From NCBI GenBank assembly GCA_963675055.2, contig CAXXJE010000005.1, positions 722,576 to 786,575 of the forward strand: a DNA stretch of 64,000 bases, written 5' to 3'. Both the position numbers and the translations under genes were made by a program. The DNA is from PGYT01 sp963675055 (GTDB lineage: Bacteria > Bacteroidota > Ignavibacteria > Ignavibacteriales > Melioribacteraceae). A model generated the notes under the pieces. The model saw nothing but the letters and a program-made list of their open reading frames with translations, ran no database searches and was not told where the DNA came from. Of this stretch, positions 17,864-26,419 are shown one piece after another; the stretch's first letter is position 1, and the number at the start of each line of letters is the position of its first letter.

Positions 17864-18349
17864 ATGGCTGATCTGAAGATGCCCGAATTAAATAGTGTAA
17901 TAGTAGCTGGTAATTTAACAAAGGATCCGGTGTTTAGAGAGACATCGAACAACACTCCAGTCGTAAATTTTCACATTGCAGCTAACAGACGTTATAAAGA
18001 CAGCAGCAATCAGTGGCAGGAAGATGTTTGTTATGTCGGAGTTGTGGCTTGGAATAAACTAGCAGACAGCTGCAGGGAAAGACTGAAAAAAGGTAGTGCC
18101 GTGTTAATTGATGGTGAGCTTCAAAGTCGTACATTCAAAACCGAAGATGGTAAGAACAGAACAATTGTTGAAATAAAAGCCAAAAGGATTCAATTCCTTA
18201 ATAAATTACAGAAAAACGGTACGGATGATGAAGAGAAAAACGAAGTAAATACTAATGATACTTCAGATAGCTCATCCTACGAAGATAATTCATTCGACAA
18301 GTTTTTAACGGATGAAGAATCTGATCTTATTAAAGGCGAAAATAATTAA
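17864..18349 (+). CDS. ssb: Single-stranded DNA-binding protein
   Basis: OB-fold SSB of 161 residues. 'SVIVAGNLTKDP', 'PVVNFHIAANRRY' and 'RLKKGSAVLIDGEL' are typical of residues 10-100. The C-terminal linker is acidic but the protein ends '...DEESDLIKGENN', without the usual DDDIPF-like tip that recruits replication and repair partners. The frame is intact up to the TAA, so this is not an obvious frameshift. GGAGG precedes the ATG. The rpsF-ssb-rpsR order is standard. Confidence 0.94.
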   Translation: MADLKMPELNSVIVAGNLTKDPVFRETSNNTPVVNFHIAANRRYKDSSNQWQEDVCYVGVVAWNKLADSCRERLKKGSAVLIDGELQSRTFKTEDGKNRTIVEIKAKRIQFLNKLQKNGTDDEEKNEVNTNDTSDSSSYEDNSFDKFLTDEESDLIKGENN

Positions 18350-18365
18350 AATAAGGAGTCGTTTA

Positions 18366-18575
18366 ATGAAATCTAGAAAAGTAAGAAGAGTAATCGAAGA
18401 TTTTATCGATTACAAAGACGCAAAGCGGCTTCAGAAATTTATTACTGACCAAGGGAAAATAATTCCGAGAAGAATTACCGGTCTGAGTGCAAAACAACAT
18501 AGAGAACTAGTACGTGCAATTAAGAGAGCCAGACAGATTGCCGTTATGCCATATATTTCTGAAGCAGTAAAGTAA
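18366..18575 (+). CDS. rpsR: 30S ribosomal protein S18
   Basis: A 69-residue S18 with 'FIDYKDAKRLQKFI', 'GKIIPRRITGLSAKQHRELVRAIKRAR' region (about 20-58) and 'AVMPY' near the end. The start is ATG at 18366, chosen because AAGGAG lies 8 bases upstream and the length fits the family. An in-frame ATG at 18312 would add 18 residues inside ssb and has no ribosome-binding site. It pairs with S6 on the 30S platform. Confidence 0.96.
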   Translation: MKSRKVRRVIEDFIDYKDAKRLQKFITDQGKIIPRRITGLSAKQHRELVRAIKRARQIAVMPYISEAVK

Positions 18576-18591
18576 ATAGGAGTTTGAACCG

Positions 18592-19035
18592 ATGAAAGTT
18601 ATATTGAGAAAAAATTTCGAACAACTCGGAAAGATCGGCGACATTGTTGAAGTTAAGAACGGATATGCGCTCAACTTTCTTATACCCCGGAAAATTGTAT
18701 ATCCTGCAATTGCCGGTAATATAAGAGCGCTTGAAGAAGAGAAGAAACAGGTTGCCAAGAAACAAGCTAAAGAGCTTGAAGATGCTCAGGCTTTGAGCAG
18801 CGAACTCGAAAAAGTCTCTATCACTATTCCGGTTAAGGTTGGTGAAGAAGATAAAATTTTCGGTTCCGTTACAACACAAATGATTTCGGATTCACTGAAA
18901 GAAAAAGGCTACGATATTGATAAGAGAAAAATCGAAATTGACGAGCCGATAAAAGCACTCGGAATTTATAGTATTAACGTTAAACTGCATTCCGATGTAA
19001 CCTCTGTTGTTAAAACGTGGGTTGTTCGCGAATAG
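18592..19035 (+). CDS. rplI: 50S ribosomal protein L9
   Basis: A 147-residue L9. The N-terminal domain begins 'MKVILRKNFEQLGKIGDIVEVKNGYALNF' (the family signature spans about 13-35), followed by a charged connecting helix ('EEEKKQVAKKQAKELEDA') and the C-terminal domain with 'KIFGSVTTQMI'. It binds 23S rRNA at the L1 stalk base. It closes the operon and a rho-independent terminator follows. AGGAG precedes the ATG. Confidence 0.97.
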   Translation: MKVILRKNFEQLGKIGDIVEVKNGYALNFLIPRKIVYPAIAGNIRALEEEKKQVAKKQAKELEDAQALSSELEKVSITIPVKVGEEDKIFGSVTTQMISDSLKEKGYDIDKRKIEIDEPIKALGIYSINVKLHSDVTSVVKTWVVRE

Positions 19036-19045
19036 TATTTACACT

Positions 19046-19067
19046 AACCGGCAATGCCGGTTTTTTT
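19046..19067 (+). terminator. Terminator of the rpsF-ssb-rpsR-rplI operon
   Basis: A 7-bp stem AACCGGC/GCCGGTT with a 3-base loop runs directly into a T-run ending at 19067, starting 10 bases after the rplI stop. Confidence 0.85.
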
Positions 19068-19103
19068 AATAATTTTTTCAACAAATAATCCGTAGATAGT
19101 AGA

Positions 19104-20999
19104 ATGAAAGAATTCAGATTTAGAATATTTATTATTGCAGCCTTTGTTGCATTGAGTTTTTACCTGTTGTACCCTACTTACGTTGATTATCAGAATGACA
19201 AAGAGATCGCGCAAACACTGTCACACATTACCGACAGTATTAAAACTGCACAGCCTACTATTTCCGATGCAAGTCTGGATCAAATAGTCAGTCTGAAAGA
19301 AGACAGTATAATGACTTCTGATCCTTCAATTCGTGATGCACGTGAAAAAAGGGTGAAACTGGGACTCGATCTCCAGGGCGGTATGTATCTTGTTATGGAA
19401 GTTAACACTGCAAAATTGTTATCTAATCTCGTAAAAAATCCGGATGATGACTTTAATGCCTTGCTGGCTGAAGCAGAGGAAGAATCAAGATTATCAGATG
19501 AAAATCTTGTATCAGTCCTTGCTGCTAAAATACAAGAGTCCGGGAAAAGACTTAGCAGGTACTTCGGTTCCATCAGGGACGAAGATTCCGATATTATATC
19601 AAGACTGGAAGAACAGGAATCAGATGCTGTAACACGAGCTATCGAGATTATTAGCAATCGTGTGAATCAATATGGTGTTTCCGAGCCAAACATTCAGAAA
19701 CAGGGTGCTCGTAGAATTATTGTCGAACTTCCGGGTATTGCAAAAGAAGAGGAAGCAAAACAGCTTCTGCAGGGAAGTGCCCTTCTGGAGTTTAAGTTTG
19801 TACGCGAAGCCGATTTTACAATTCCAATTATGAACAGGATTGATGAAGTTCTTGCCGGGAATGTAGATTCCACAGCTACAGATAGTACTATGGCCGAACA
19901 GGATAGTACAAATACAGAAGATTTGTCCCAGGAAGAATTTGCTGAACAACATCCGTTCTATTCCATTGCTTTGATCAGCCCTCAAAGTCAAAATGCCGAT
20001 GCTTATGTAAAAGCGTCTGAGATGGATAAGCTGAGAACTATGCTGAGAAGACCAGAGGTTCAGAAAGTAATTCCTGATAATGTTGAATTCATTTTCAGCG
20101 CAAACCCTTTTACAAAACAGGACGGAGAGGATATTTATGTTTTGCGTCTCGTAAACAAAGACGCTGAATTAACCGGTGGAGTTATTACTGACGCACAGGC
20201 AAATATCGACCCGCAAAGTACACAGCCTGTTGTGTATATGAATATGAACTCCGAAGGAGCAAGAGAGTGGGCAAGAATTACAGGAGCTAATATCGGCAGA
20301 CGATGTGCCATTGTACTTGACGGTACTGTTTATTCCGCTCCGAGAATCAACACGAAAATTCCTTCCGGAAGGTCAGTTATTGAAGGTTCGGAAGATTTAA
20401 ATGAGGCCAAACTTCTTGAAATCGTACTTAAAGCAGGTGCATTGCCTGCACCAATTGAGATAATCGAGGAGAGAACAGTTGGACCATCATTAGGTCAGGA
20501 CTCGATTAACCAGGGATTCAATTCAACCTTAATCGGTTTCCTTTTTGTAGCGGTATTCATGATATTTTACTACAAGAAATCCGGTATAGTTGCCGACCTG
20601 GCACTATTCTTCACCATGATCTTTATAATGGGAATCCTTGCAGGTTTCCAGGCTACCTTAACCCTGCCGGGTATTGCCGGTATTATTCTTACAATCGGTA
20701 TGGCTGTTGACGCCAATGTGCTTATTTATGAAAGAATAAAAGAAGAATTATCAACCGGAAAGACAGTTAAAGCGGCTATTGAAAGCGGTTATGCAAATTC
20801 ATATTCCGCGATATTCGACTCGAATATTACAACTTTCTTTACAGGTATTATTCTTTATCAATTCGGAAGCGGTCCTATACAGGGATTTGCACTTACACTT
20901 ATGATAGGAATTGTATGTAGTTTATTCAGCGCTATTGTAGTAACCCGATTGGTATTCGATATGATGGCTGCCAAAGGCGGCAAAATCAATATTGGATAA
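19104..20999 (+). CDS. secD: Protein translocase subunit SecD
   Basis: A 631-residue RND-type accessory protein that uses proton motive force to pull secreted proteins through SecYEG. It has an N-terminal membrane segment (about 9-25), the conserved 'LGLDLQGGMYLVMEV' block, a large periplasmic domain with a Thr/Ser/Asp-rich insert (about 250-285), the SecD head ('RRCAIVLDGTVYSAP'), and six C-terminal membrane spans including 'GMAVDANVLIYERIKEEL'. SecF follows 28 bases downstream, and the two form one complex. Strong secretion capacity fits the many exported proteins in this window. Confidence 0.96.
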   Translation: MKEFRFRIFIIAAFVALSFYLLYPTYVDYQNDKEIAQTLSHITDSIKTAQPTISDASLDQIVSLKEDSIMTSDPSIRDAREKRVKLGLDLQGGMYLVMEVNTAKLLSNLVKNPDDDFNALLAEAEEESRLSDENLVSVLAAKIQESGKRLSRYFGSIRDEDSDIISRLEEQESDAVTRAIEIISNRVNQYGVSEPNIQKQGARRIIVELPGIAKEEEAKQLLQGSALLEFKFVREADFTIPIMNRIDEVLAGNVDSTATDSTMAEQDSTNTEDLSQEEFAEQHPFYSIALISPQSQNADAYVKASEMDKLRTMLRRPEVQKVIPDNVEFIFSANPFTKQDGEDIYVLRLVNKDAELTGGVITDAQANIDPQSTQPVVYMNMNSEGAREWARITGANIGRRCAIVLDGTVYSAPRINTKIPSGRSVIEGSEDLNEAKLLEIVLKAGALPAPIEIIEERTVGPSLGQDSINQGFNSTLIGFLFVAVFMIFYYKKSGIVADLALFFTMIFIMGILAGFQATLTLPGIAGIILTIGMAVDANVLIYERIKEELSTGKTVKAAIESGYANSYSAIFDSNITTFFTGIILYQFGSGPIQGFALTLMIGIVCSLFSAIVVTRLVFDMMAAKGGKINIG

Positions 21000-21027
21000 T
21001 TTTGAATTATTAGGAGAATTTTGATCA

Positions 21028-22155
21028 ATGCATCTTTTTGAAAATCTAAATATCGACTTTTTAAGCAAGAGAAAAATTGCTTATTTAATTTCCGGTACAT
21101 TAATAGTACTTGGTATACTGAGTCTTGTTGTACGCGGATTGGAACTGGGTATTGATTTCAAAGGCGGTTCTGAAATCGCGTTGAAATTTGAGAAACCGGT
21201 AAACATAGGCAGTATTCGTGGCAAACTGGATCAAATAGGTCTTGGTGATATCGAGGTGAAAACTTTCGGCGGTGAATCGGGAATTCTTGTAAGAACCGAA
21301 TTACAATCAATCCCTTCCGATATATTCCCGAGAGTTCAGGAAGCAATTGAGCTTAATATGGATAAAATATATCCGGGAATTGCAAAGAATGTTGTTGAGA
21401 AAACTGATCAATCCATAACCTATCAGCTTGACAGCGCTTCTATTGCTTTGGATCTGGCAGATCAGCTTTACAAGTCCGGCTTCCAAACAACAACCTTCGA
21501 AGAGACTAAACTGATCATTCGTGTGGGTGTAGCTGACTGGGTTGAAGAAGTTCTTCGTGAGGATATGCCTGACAACCATTTCGTTGTTCAGAAAGCTGAT
21601 AATGTTGGGCCAAAAATTGGTAGCGAGCTTAAACGCGATTCAATTATTGCTGTTGTGTTGGCGCTTATCGTAATCTTAATCTATCTTGGATTCAGGTTTA
21701 AATTCGCCTTCGCACTTGGTGCTGTTGCAGCTTTGTTCCATGACGTAATGATAACACTTGGTATATTTTCGCTTCTTTACGGGTTTGTTCCCGGACTTAA
21801 CCTGGAAATCTCGATCAGCGTTGTTGCAGCGTTCCTGACTCTTGTCGGTTATTCGATCAACGATACTGTTGTTGTGTTCGACCGTGTGAGAGAGAATCTT
21901 AAAATCCATAAGACAGCGAAATTGGAAGACAACATAAACGGCGCAATTAATAAAACGATGAGACGAACAGTTGTAACCAGTGCCACGACCCTCTTTGTTG
22001 TTACCATACTTCTTATTTTCGGTGGTGACGTTTTGAGAGGTTTCGCATTCACTCTGTTTTTCGGTATACTTATCGGAACGTACTCATCAATATTTGTTGC
22101 CAGTTCTTTCGTATATGAATATGCAACAAAATATGCCCGTAAGATTGAATTCTAA
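21028..22155 (+). CDS. secF: Protein translocase subunit SecF
   Basis: A 375-residue SecF with an N-terminal membrane segment (about 17-36), the 'LGIDFKGGSEI' periplasmic block, and five C-terminal membrane spans with the conserved 'VGYSINDTVVVFDRVREN' motif. The periplasmic domain carries an extra stretch compared with the shortest SecF proteins (about 105-175). An AGGAG site lies upstream of the ATG. A strong terminator follows 16 bases after the stop. Confidence 0.96.
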   Translation: MHLFENLNIDFLSKRKIAYLISGTLIVLGILSLVVRGLELGIDFKGGSEIALKFEKPVNIGSIRGKLDQIGLGDIEVKTFGGESGILVRTELQSIPSDIFPRVQEAIELNMDKIYPGIAKNVVEKTDQSITYQLDSASIALDLADQLYKSGFQTTTFEETKLIIRVGVADWVEEVLREDMPDNHFVVQKADNVGPKIGSELKRDSIIAVVLALIVILIYLGFRFKFAFALGAVAALFHDVMITLGIFSLLYGFVPGLNLEISISVVAAFLTLVGYSINDTVVVFDRVRENLKIHKTAKLEDNINGAINKTMRRTVVTSATTLFVVTILLIFGGDVLRGFAFTLFFGILIGTYSSIFVASSFVYEYATKYARKIEF

Positions 22156-22171
22156 AAAATTAGATAGGATG

Positions 22172-22205
22172 AAAAAACCGGTCTAATGCAGACCGGTTTT
22201 TTTTT
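22172..22205. terminator. Bidirectional terminator between secF and the lysoplasmalogenase-like gene
   Basis: A long perfect stem (AAAAAACCGGTCT / AGACCGGTTTTTT) with a 5-base loop AATGC. T-runs appear on both strands, so it can end secF transcripts and those of the convergent minus-strand operon. Confidence 0.9.
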
Positions 22206-22212
22206 GCATTTC

Positions 22213-22860
22213 TCAGACTTTCCCGGTCAGAACTAAACTTACTGAAAATATTGTCTGTGCAATAAAATAACTTGCGAGGATTATTAATTCCGCGGATCTG
22301 AATTTCCTTGTGAATTTATTGTATGCAAGTATTGAATCGGATAGAATAAATAACAGTGAAGCCAGAAATAACATCAGCGATCTTTCATTCTCATTAATCA
22401 GCCAGACATTAAAAGCGGTCAATCCCATAATACTGATCGTAATAGTATAAATAAGCACTGGAATCTGTAATTTCCTGTCTACTATATTCAAACGAGAAAA
22501 AATTAAATAAGCAAAAGTAACAAATGGAATCAGAGAAAGCAGGTATATTTCGGATAATAGACTTATAAAAGCAGCAATGTAAAAAATATGTGTTGCGAGA
22601 AATGCCGTAAGTCCTTTAGTGAAATGCCTGGCTGGAAACATTAGCAAAACATCGCCAACAATTGCTGTCATAAGACCGGCAAGCACAAACCAGTCGAACG
22701 AGTCTTGCGGGTAAATGAACACCAGCGGCATTACGAAGATGAGAATACTCGCTGCAGGTTTAAATGTATAGTACAGCTTAATTTGTTTGTACTTCCCGTA
22801 AATAGTCAAACCTGCACAAACAGTAATAACAATTAAAATAGGAATCAGCGGTTCAAACAT
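22213..22860 (-). CDS. YhhN-family (lysoplasmalogenase-like) membrane protein
   Basis: A 215-residue protein with about eight hydrophobic spans. Family features of YhhN/TMEM86 are visible: 'KPAASILIFVMPL' in the second span, 'GDVLLMFPARHFTKGLTAFLATHIFY' region (about 70-95) with conserved Asp, Phe, Gly and His, and a late 'LSDSILAYNKF'. Members hydrolyse the vinyl-ether bond of lysoplasmalogens, but many bacterial members are untested. It lies 10 bases after the transglutaminase gene and is likely cotranscribed with it. Confidence 0.8.
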   Translation of the reverse strand: MFEPLIPILIVITVCAGLTIYGKYKQIKLYYTFKPAASILIFVMPLVFIYPQDSFDWFVLAGLMTAIVGDVLLMFPARHFTKGLTAFLATHIFYIAAFISLLSEIYLLSLIPFVTFAYLIFSRLNIVDRKLQIPVLIYTITISIMGLTAFNVWLINENERSLMLFLASLLFILSDSILAYNKFTRKFRSAELIILASYFIAQTIFSVSLVLTGKV

Positions 22861-22870
22861 TCAACTGCAC

Positions 22871-24301
22871 CTAAAAATTTTGGTTGAGGTACTTAACATC
22901 CATAAAGTAATCCCATTTATCGTAGTAAAGATTTCCTCCACGCCATTCTACCTCTCCCCTCTGGAAATCAACAGTCTCACTGCGGGGAAATATTTTAGCC
23001 GGGAATAACGGACACGAGTAATCATCATTCACTATAAAACGAAATGCATCCATTCCGCCGAAGAAAAACCATTTTACATCCTCGTCGTCCGAATCAACTA
23101 ATCCGAATGATTGATCCACCGGCAGCCAGCCATAGCCCTCGAAATAAATTTCGCACCAGTCATGCAAGTTTGCTCCGGTAGGATGAAGCATCCACCCGCT
23201 CTGCCATTTGGTGGGAATCCCGTTGTACCTGCAAAGCGTCATAAACGAAAGTGTCTTGATTCCGCAGTCTCCCCATCCGTTTGAGAGGCAGTATTCAGAT
23301 ATATTTTGTATTGTTGAGTATTCCCGTGCACCGGCCCAGGGAATGTTGTTACTTATCCATTCAAATATTTTCTTTGCCTGTAATACCGGGTTAGTTTCAT
23401 CTCCTACTATCTCTTCACTTAATTCTTTGATTCTGTCAGTGAATACAATATGCGGAGCTCTTTCGTCCGTATAGACTTTATAAAGAGTGCTTGCCTTATC
23501 ATAAGGTTGGATCATTTCCGGATCAATCTTCTGCCATTCATTGACTGCGGTGTATTCAAGTTCATAACTGAATTCGGTTTTCTTTCCTGATTCAGCCTGT
23601 TTCTGCATGTAAATTGTTCTCTGCTGATTTACATTATCAGCAATAACATACTCGTCAGCGTTAGCTCCAATAAAGCTGATAGAATGCTGTCTCGAATGTC
23701 CTTCACGCGGATAAGGCAGCCATGCCCGTATCATCTCACCGGCGGGAACAGCATCAGCATCCACAACCAGTTTGTACTTTAATTTCATTTTCACGGGATC
23801 AACAAGTACTTCTCCGGATGCATCAGCTTTATCAACAACACCCGGTAAATATCCTTCAAGAAATTCATCCAGCTTATCTGTTATGCCCCCTTCAACTTCT
23901 ATCTTCCTCTGTTTGGCTTCTTTGTTAACCCTGAAAAGATTTGCAGCGCTCCGGTTGAAGTAAAGTTTCTTCCCATCAATGATCTTGTATTCCAGTGTGC
24001 CGTCTTCTTCCCATTTCTTAAGATCCTGCTCATCAGCATCAGGATAGTAACGTTTTATATAGTCCAGAACTTTTTCCGCGGACTTTCGGAAGTCCTTTCG
24101 TATCCGCTCCATTCTCTCCTTCTGAAATTCGAGATCATATTTCACGATAGCATCTAAATCCTCTCCGCTGAGCAATATATCAATTTGCTTTGCAGCTTTA
24201 GAAAATTCACCTTCTCCGATTAACTTGTTTAAATCAGGGTATTTGGTTTGGGCAATAACTGTTACGGATAATACCAATAAAACTAATAGTTTTTTAAGCA
24301 T
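22871..24301 (-). CDS. Secreted transglutaminase-like protein
   Basis: A 476-residue protein with a signal peptide (MLKKLLVLLVLSVTVIAQ). A helical charged region (about 20-180) precedes a beta-rich domain and a transglutaminase core. The Cys-His-Asp triad is readable: C346 in 'WGDCG', H380 in 'LHDWCE', D396 in 'PVDQS'. Such periplasmic proteins usually act as proteases or amide-modifying enzymes rather than true transglutaminases. No sorting tail is visible at the C-terminus, which suggests a periplasmic location. Substrate unknown. Confidence 0.87.
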   Translation of the reverse strand: MLKKLLVLLVLSVTVIAQTKYPDLNKLIGEGEFSKAAKQIDILLSGEDLDAIVKYDLEFQKERMERIRKDFRKSAEKVLDYIKRYYPDADEQDLKKWEEDGTLEYKIIDGKKLYFNRSAANLFRVNKEAKQRKIEVEGGITDKLDEFLEGYLPGVVDKADASGEVLVDPVKMKLKYKLVVDADAVPAGEMIRAWLPYPREGHSRQHSISFIGANADEYVIADNVNQQRTIYMQKQAESGKKTEFSYELEYTAVNEWQKIDPEMIQPYDKASTLYKVYTDERAPHIVFTDRIKELSEEIVGDETNPVLQAKKIFEWISNNIPWAGAREYSTIQNISEYCLSNGWGDCGIKTLSFMTLCRYNGIPTKWQSGWMLHPTGANLHDWCEIYFEGYGWLPVDQSFGLVDSDDEDVKWFFFGGMDAFRFIVNDDYSCPLFPAKIFPRSETVDFQRGEVEWRGGNLYYDKWDYFMDVKYLNQNF

Positions 24302-24424
24302 TGTAATTCCCTCTTCAGTTCATGATATGTTTTGAAAACCCGCTCTGCCGGTCGGCAGAAATATTAAATCTATTCAAATTTACGACAATGATTCGTGAAA
24401 GTCATAAAAAGGTGACTCACTACT

Positions 24425-24601
24425 ATGTTGATTATCCGTTCAATTTCTCCGGCGGAAAGGGTCTTCCGGGTGGCGGAATCTATTGACAGGGCGGCAGAAA
24501 AGGACATCGGGATGCTGGAAAGCACCGCCGGACTGATTGAACAATTTATTTATTTAAAGCAAAACATCATCTGCCTGCGGGGGATGATTAAAAGCGTTTA
24601 G
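24425..24601 (+). CDS. Possible small protein, 58 residues, unrecognised
   Basis: An ATG at 24425 with a good ribosome-binding site (AGGTGA ending 9 bases upstream) opens a 58-codon frame ending TAG. The predicted peptide is helix-prone and Ala/Glu/Arg-rich ('SPAERVFRVAESIDRAAEK'), with composition unlike random AT-rich spacer, and a hydrophobic-basic end. I do not recognise it. It could be a genuine small gene, or a remnant of a longer gene of different base composition. Confidence 0.35.
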   Translation: MLIIRSISPAERVFRVAESIDRAAEKDIGMLESTAGLIEQFIYLKQNIICLRGMIKSV

Positions 24602-24682
24602 GATAATCTCTTCGGTATTTCGGAAGCAATAATCGAAGTTACAGAACTAACCTTAGGCGTCAAAACGGGAATTTGCGAAATG

Positions 24683-24713
24683 TAGACGAATTCTTTCTGA
24701 AAGATGTCGTCTA
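24683..24713 (-). other. Hairpin after the sorted propeller gene
   Basis: Outer stem TAGACGA/TCGTCTA with inner TCTTT/AAAGA pairing and a 3-base loop, 20 to 50 bases downstream of the minus-strand gene's stop. There is no T-run on the minus strand, so it may be an intrinsic-like 3' stabiliser or a weak terminator. Confidence 0.4.
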
Positions 24714-24732
24714 TCACCTAAATATTAAAAAT

Positions 24733-25797
24733 TTATTTCATTAATAGAATTTTTCTTGACCGGCTGAAATTACGCCGGTAAGAGAATTCACCGGCTTGCA
24801 TGCTTACAACGTACATACCGCTGGATAAGCGGCTCCCGTTAAATGAAATTGAATATGTGCCCGGTTCTCTATGACCATTGACAAGTTCCACTACTTCCCT
24901 GCCGAGTATGTCATATACCTTTATTGTTACTTGCGATTTCTCAGGCACCGAATAGAATATATTAGTAACAGGATTGAAAGGATTGGGGTAATTTTGTAAT
25001 AGTTCATAGCCGATGTCGTTTATTTCTTCTTCAATCTCTGTTACTATAATACTGATCTCAAATAAAGAATCGCATTTTTCATAAGATAACCAGAATGTCT
25101 GAGCATCGACATATACTATACCCGATGGAGAGTATTTATCGGTTATAAAAGATTCCAACCTGTCACCTGAAGGTAAACTTCTTTTATTAATCCATCCTTT
25201 AGAAATTTCATCCTGTGAATCGATATCCCATAAGTATGTCCCGTCGAATGTTAATTCCTCCGAATCAGCATAGAAGTGTTCACTTAACATTCCATTAACC
25301 GGATTAACACGTATAATTTCACTTGAAAATCCGGATAAAAATGAACACCAAAAATTATTCCCGTCCCAGGTAAGTCCCATTAATTCAGGATTATTTGCAA
25401 ATGTAGTGTTATCAAACACGATTGAAATAGAGTCAACTATCAAGCCGGTAATTGGACTAATTCCAAATATTTTTTTACTGTAACTATCAAGGCAGTACAG
25501 AATACTATCCTTAAATACCATTCCTCTGGGTTCACTTCCGGGATATTGTATAGAATCCTTAACTTCCCCCGCCCCGGGATTGATTTTATAAATCATTTTA
25601 GTCGAGTCTTCCGATATCCACAAATTAATCCCATCCCAGGCAATACCTTTTATGTTTAATCCCGGCGCTTTTATTTTTTTAGTAATTTCATATGTGCTGT
25701 CATTAATATCCTGTGCATAATTCACATTGAATATCAGCAACAATATAGACACATAAACAAATAACGATTTTAGGTTAATATTCTCATACATTTTCAT
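24733..25797 (-). CDS. Secreted propeller protein with type IX sorting domain
   Basis: A 354-residue exported protein with an N-terminal hydrophobic segment ending 'VNYAQD'. The middle (about 30-260) has repeats such as 'GIAWDGINLWISEDSTKMIYKI' (about 54-75), resembling glutamine-cyclotransferase/SMP-30-like propellers. The end carries a type A sorting domain: 'NYPNPFNP', then 'VKVYDILGREV'-like strands ('IKVYDILGREVVELV') and a basic tail. The domain implies export through the Por/type IX secretion route and surface attachment. Ligand unknown. It has its own spacer on both sides. Confidence 0.85.
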   Translation of the reverse strand: MKMYENINLKSLFVYVSILLLIFNVNYAQDINDSTYEITKKIKAPGLNIKGIAWDGINLWISEDSTKMIYKINPGAGEVKDSIQYPGSEPRGMVFKDSILYCLDSYSKKIFGISPITGLIVDSISIVFDNTTFANNPELMGLTWDGNNFWCSFLSGFSSEIIRVNPVNGMLSEHFYADSEELTFDGTYLWDIDSQDEISKGWINKRSLPSGDRLESFITDKYSPSGIVYVDAQTFWLSYEKCDSLFEISIIVTEIEEEINDIGYELLQNYPNPFNPVTNIFYSVPEKSQVTIKVYDILGREVVELVNGHREPGTYSISFNGSRLSSGMYVVSMQAGEFSYRRNFSRSRKILLMK

Positions 25798-25971
25798 GAT
25801 TCATTTTTTAATGATGAGATAAGCGAAAATTTCAGTCGTGTAATTTTATAGAACTGATTATTCGAAGTTTTCTTTTTGAAAATATATAATAAGTAATTTT
25901 TATCTTTTTATTGTCTTTTGAACTAATGTATACACATTGCTACTATTAGAAATATGTGAACCGCTTAATCA

Positions 25972-26205
25972 TCAATTACTTAATGTTCCCCTGTAGAAGT
26001 CTATTATAGTAGGAATACAATCTAGTGATAAAACTATCAATTTACCAATCCGAAATTTTTGAATTATAATAATACTTTCGTTTTTACTACATTTCTTATT
26101 ATTGCATTTTTTATATTCAATAACCCAACTATTATCTTCTATTTGACATTCAACTCTATCGGTCAACTTTCTGACTAAATCCCCAAATAATCCAAACTCA
26201 TTCAA
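25972..26205 (-). CDS. Doubtful hypothetical protein, 77 residues
   Basis: An open frame with only a TTG start (26205), an in-frame stop eight codons upstream, and a weak AAAGG site 12 bases away. The peptide contains several cysteines ('ECQIEDNSWVIEYKKCNNKKC') and an Ile-rich middle. I do not recognise it. It may be a gene fragment or a chance frame in AT-rich DNA. Confidence 0.25.
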   Translation of the reverse strand: MNEFGLFGDLVRKLTDRVECQIEDNSWVIEYKKCNNKKCSKNESIIIIQKFRIGKLIVLSLDCIPTIIDFYRGTLSN

Positions 26206-26349
26206 TTTTGATAGTAGCCTTTACTATTTATTAATTTAGAACAGATTCTAAGATTTACAACTAATATCAGTAAACATGATTAAGTTCTTTTCGCTAAAAA
26301 ATGTACATAAAGCAATAATAAGATGTATTCAATTAGATGATAAAAACTT

Positions 26350-26378
26350 TTGATAAATCGAATAAAATAAGATATACT
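26350..26378 (+). promoter_or_regulatory. Promoter of the amidohydrolase gene
   Basis: TTGATA (26350-26355), a 17-base spacer, and TATACT (26373-26378), continued as TATACTTG, which is one mismatch from TAnnTTTG. The leader to the ATG at 26420 is about 35 bases. Confidence 0.6.
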
Positions 26379-26419
26379 TGCAGCTTATATTTATAATATC
26401 ATTCCAACCGGGATAATTT

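Larger units (their letters stand above)
24302..24732. other. Intergenic region with small ORF and hairpins
   Basis: About 431 bases between two minus-strand genes. It holds a small plus-strand ORF (24425-24601), a short palindrome TCTGCC-GGTC-GGCAGA (24344-24359), and a hairpin just downstream of the sorted propeller gene (24683-24713). Parts are noticeably GC-richer than neighbouring spacers. Confidence 0.6.
25798..26419. other. AT-rich divergent intergenic region
   Basis: About 622 bases between the sorted propeller gene (-) and the amidohydrolase (+). It contains a doubtful minus-strand ORF (25972-26205) and a convincing promoter for the amidohydrolase near its right end. I see nothing else that stands out from low-complexity A/T sequence. 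Confidence 0.6.

Noticed and set aside
18312..18365. Longer N-terminus for ribosomal protein S18 overlapping ssb
   Set aside because: S18 has a well-conserved short length and the ATG at 18366 has AAGGAG upstream.
24344..24359. Palindrome TCTGCC-GGTC-GGCAGA as a terminator or operator
   Set aside because: Only six base pairs with no T-run and a single copy noticed; insufficient for a functional call.
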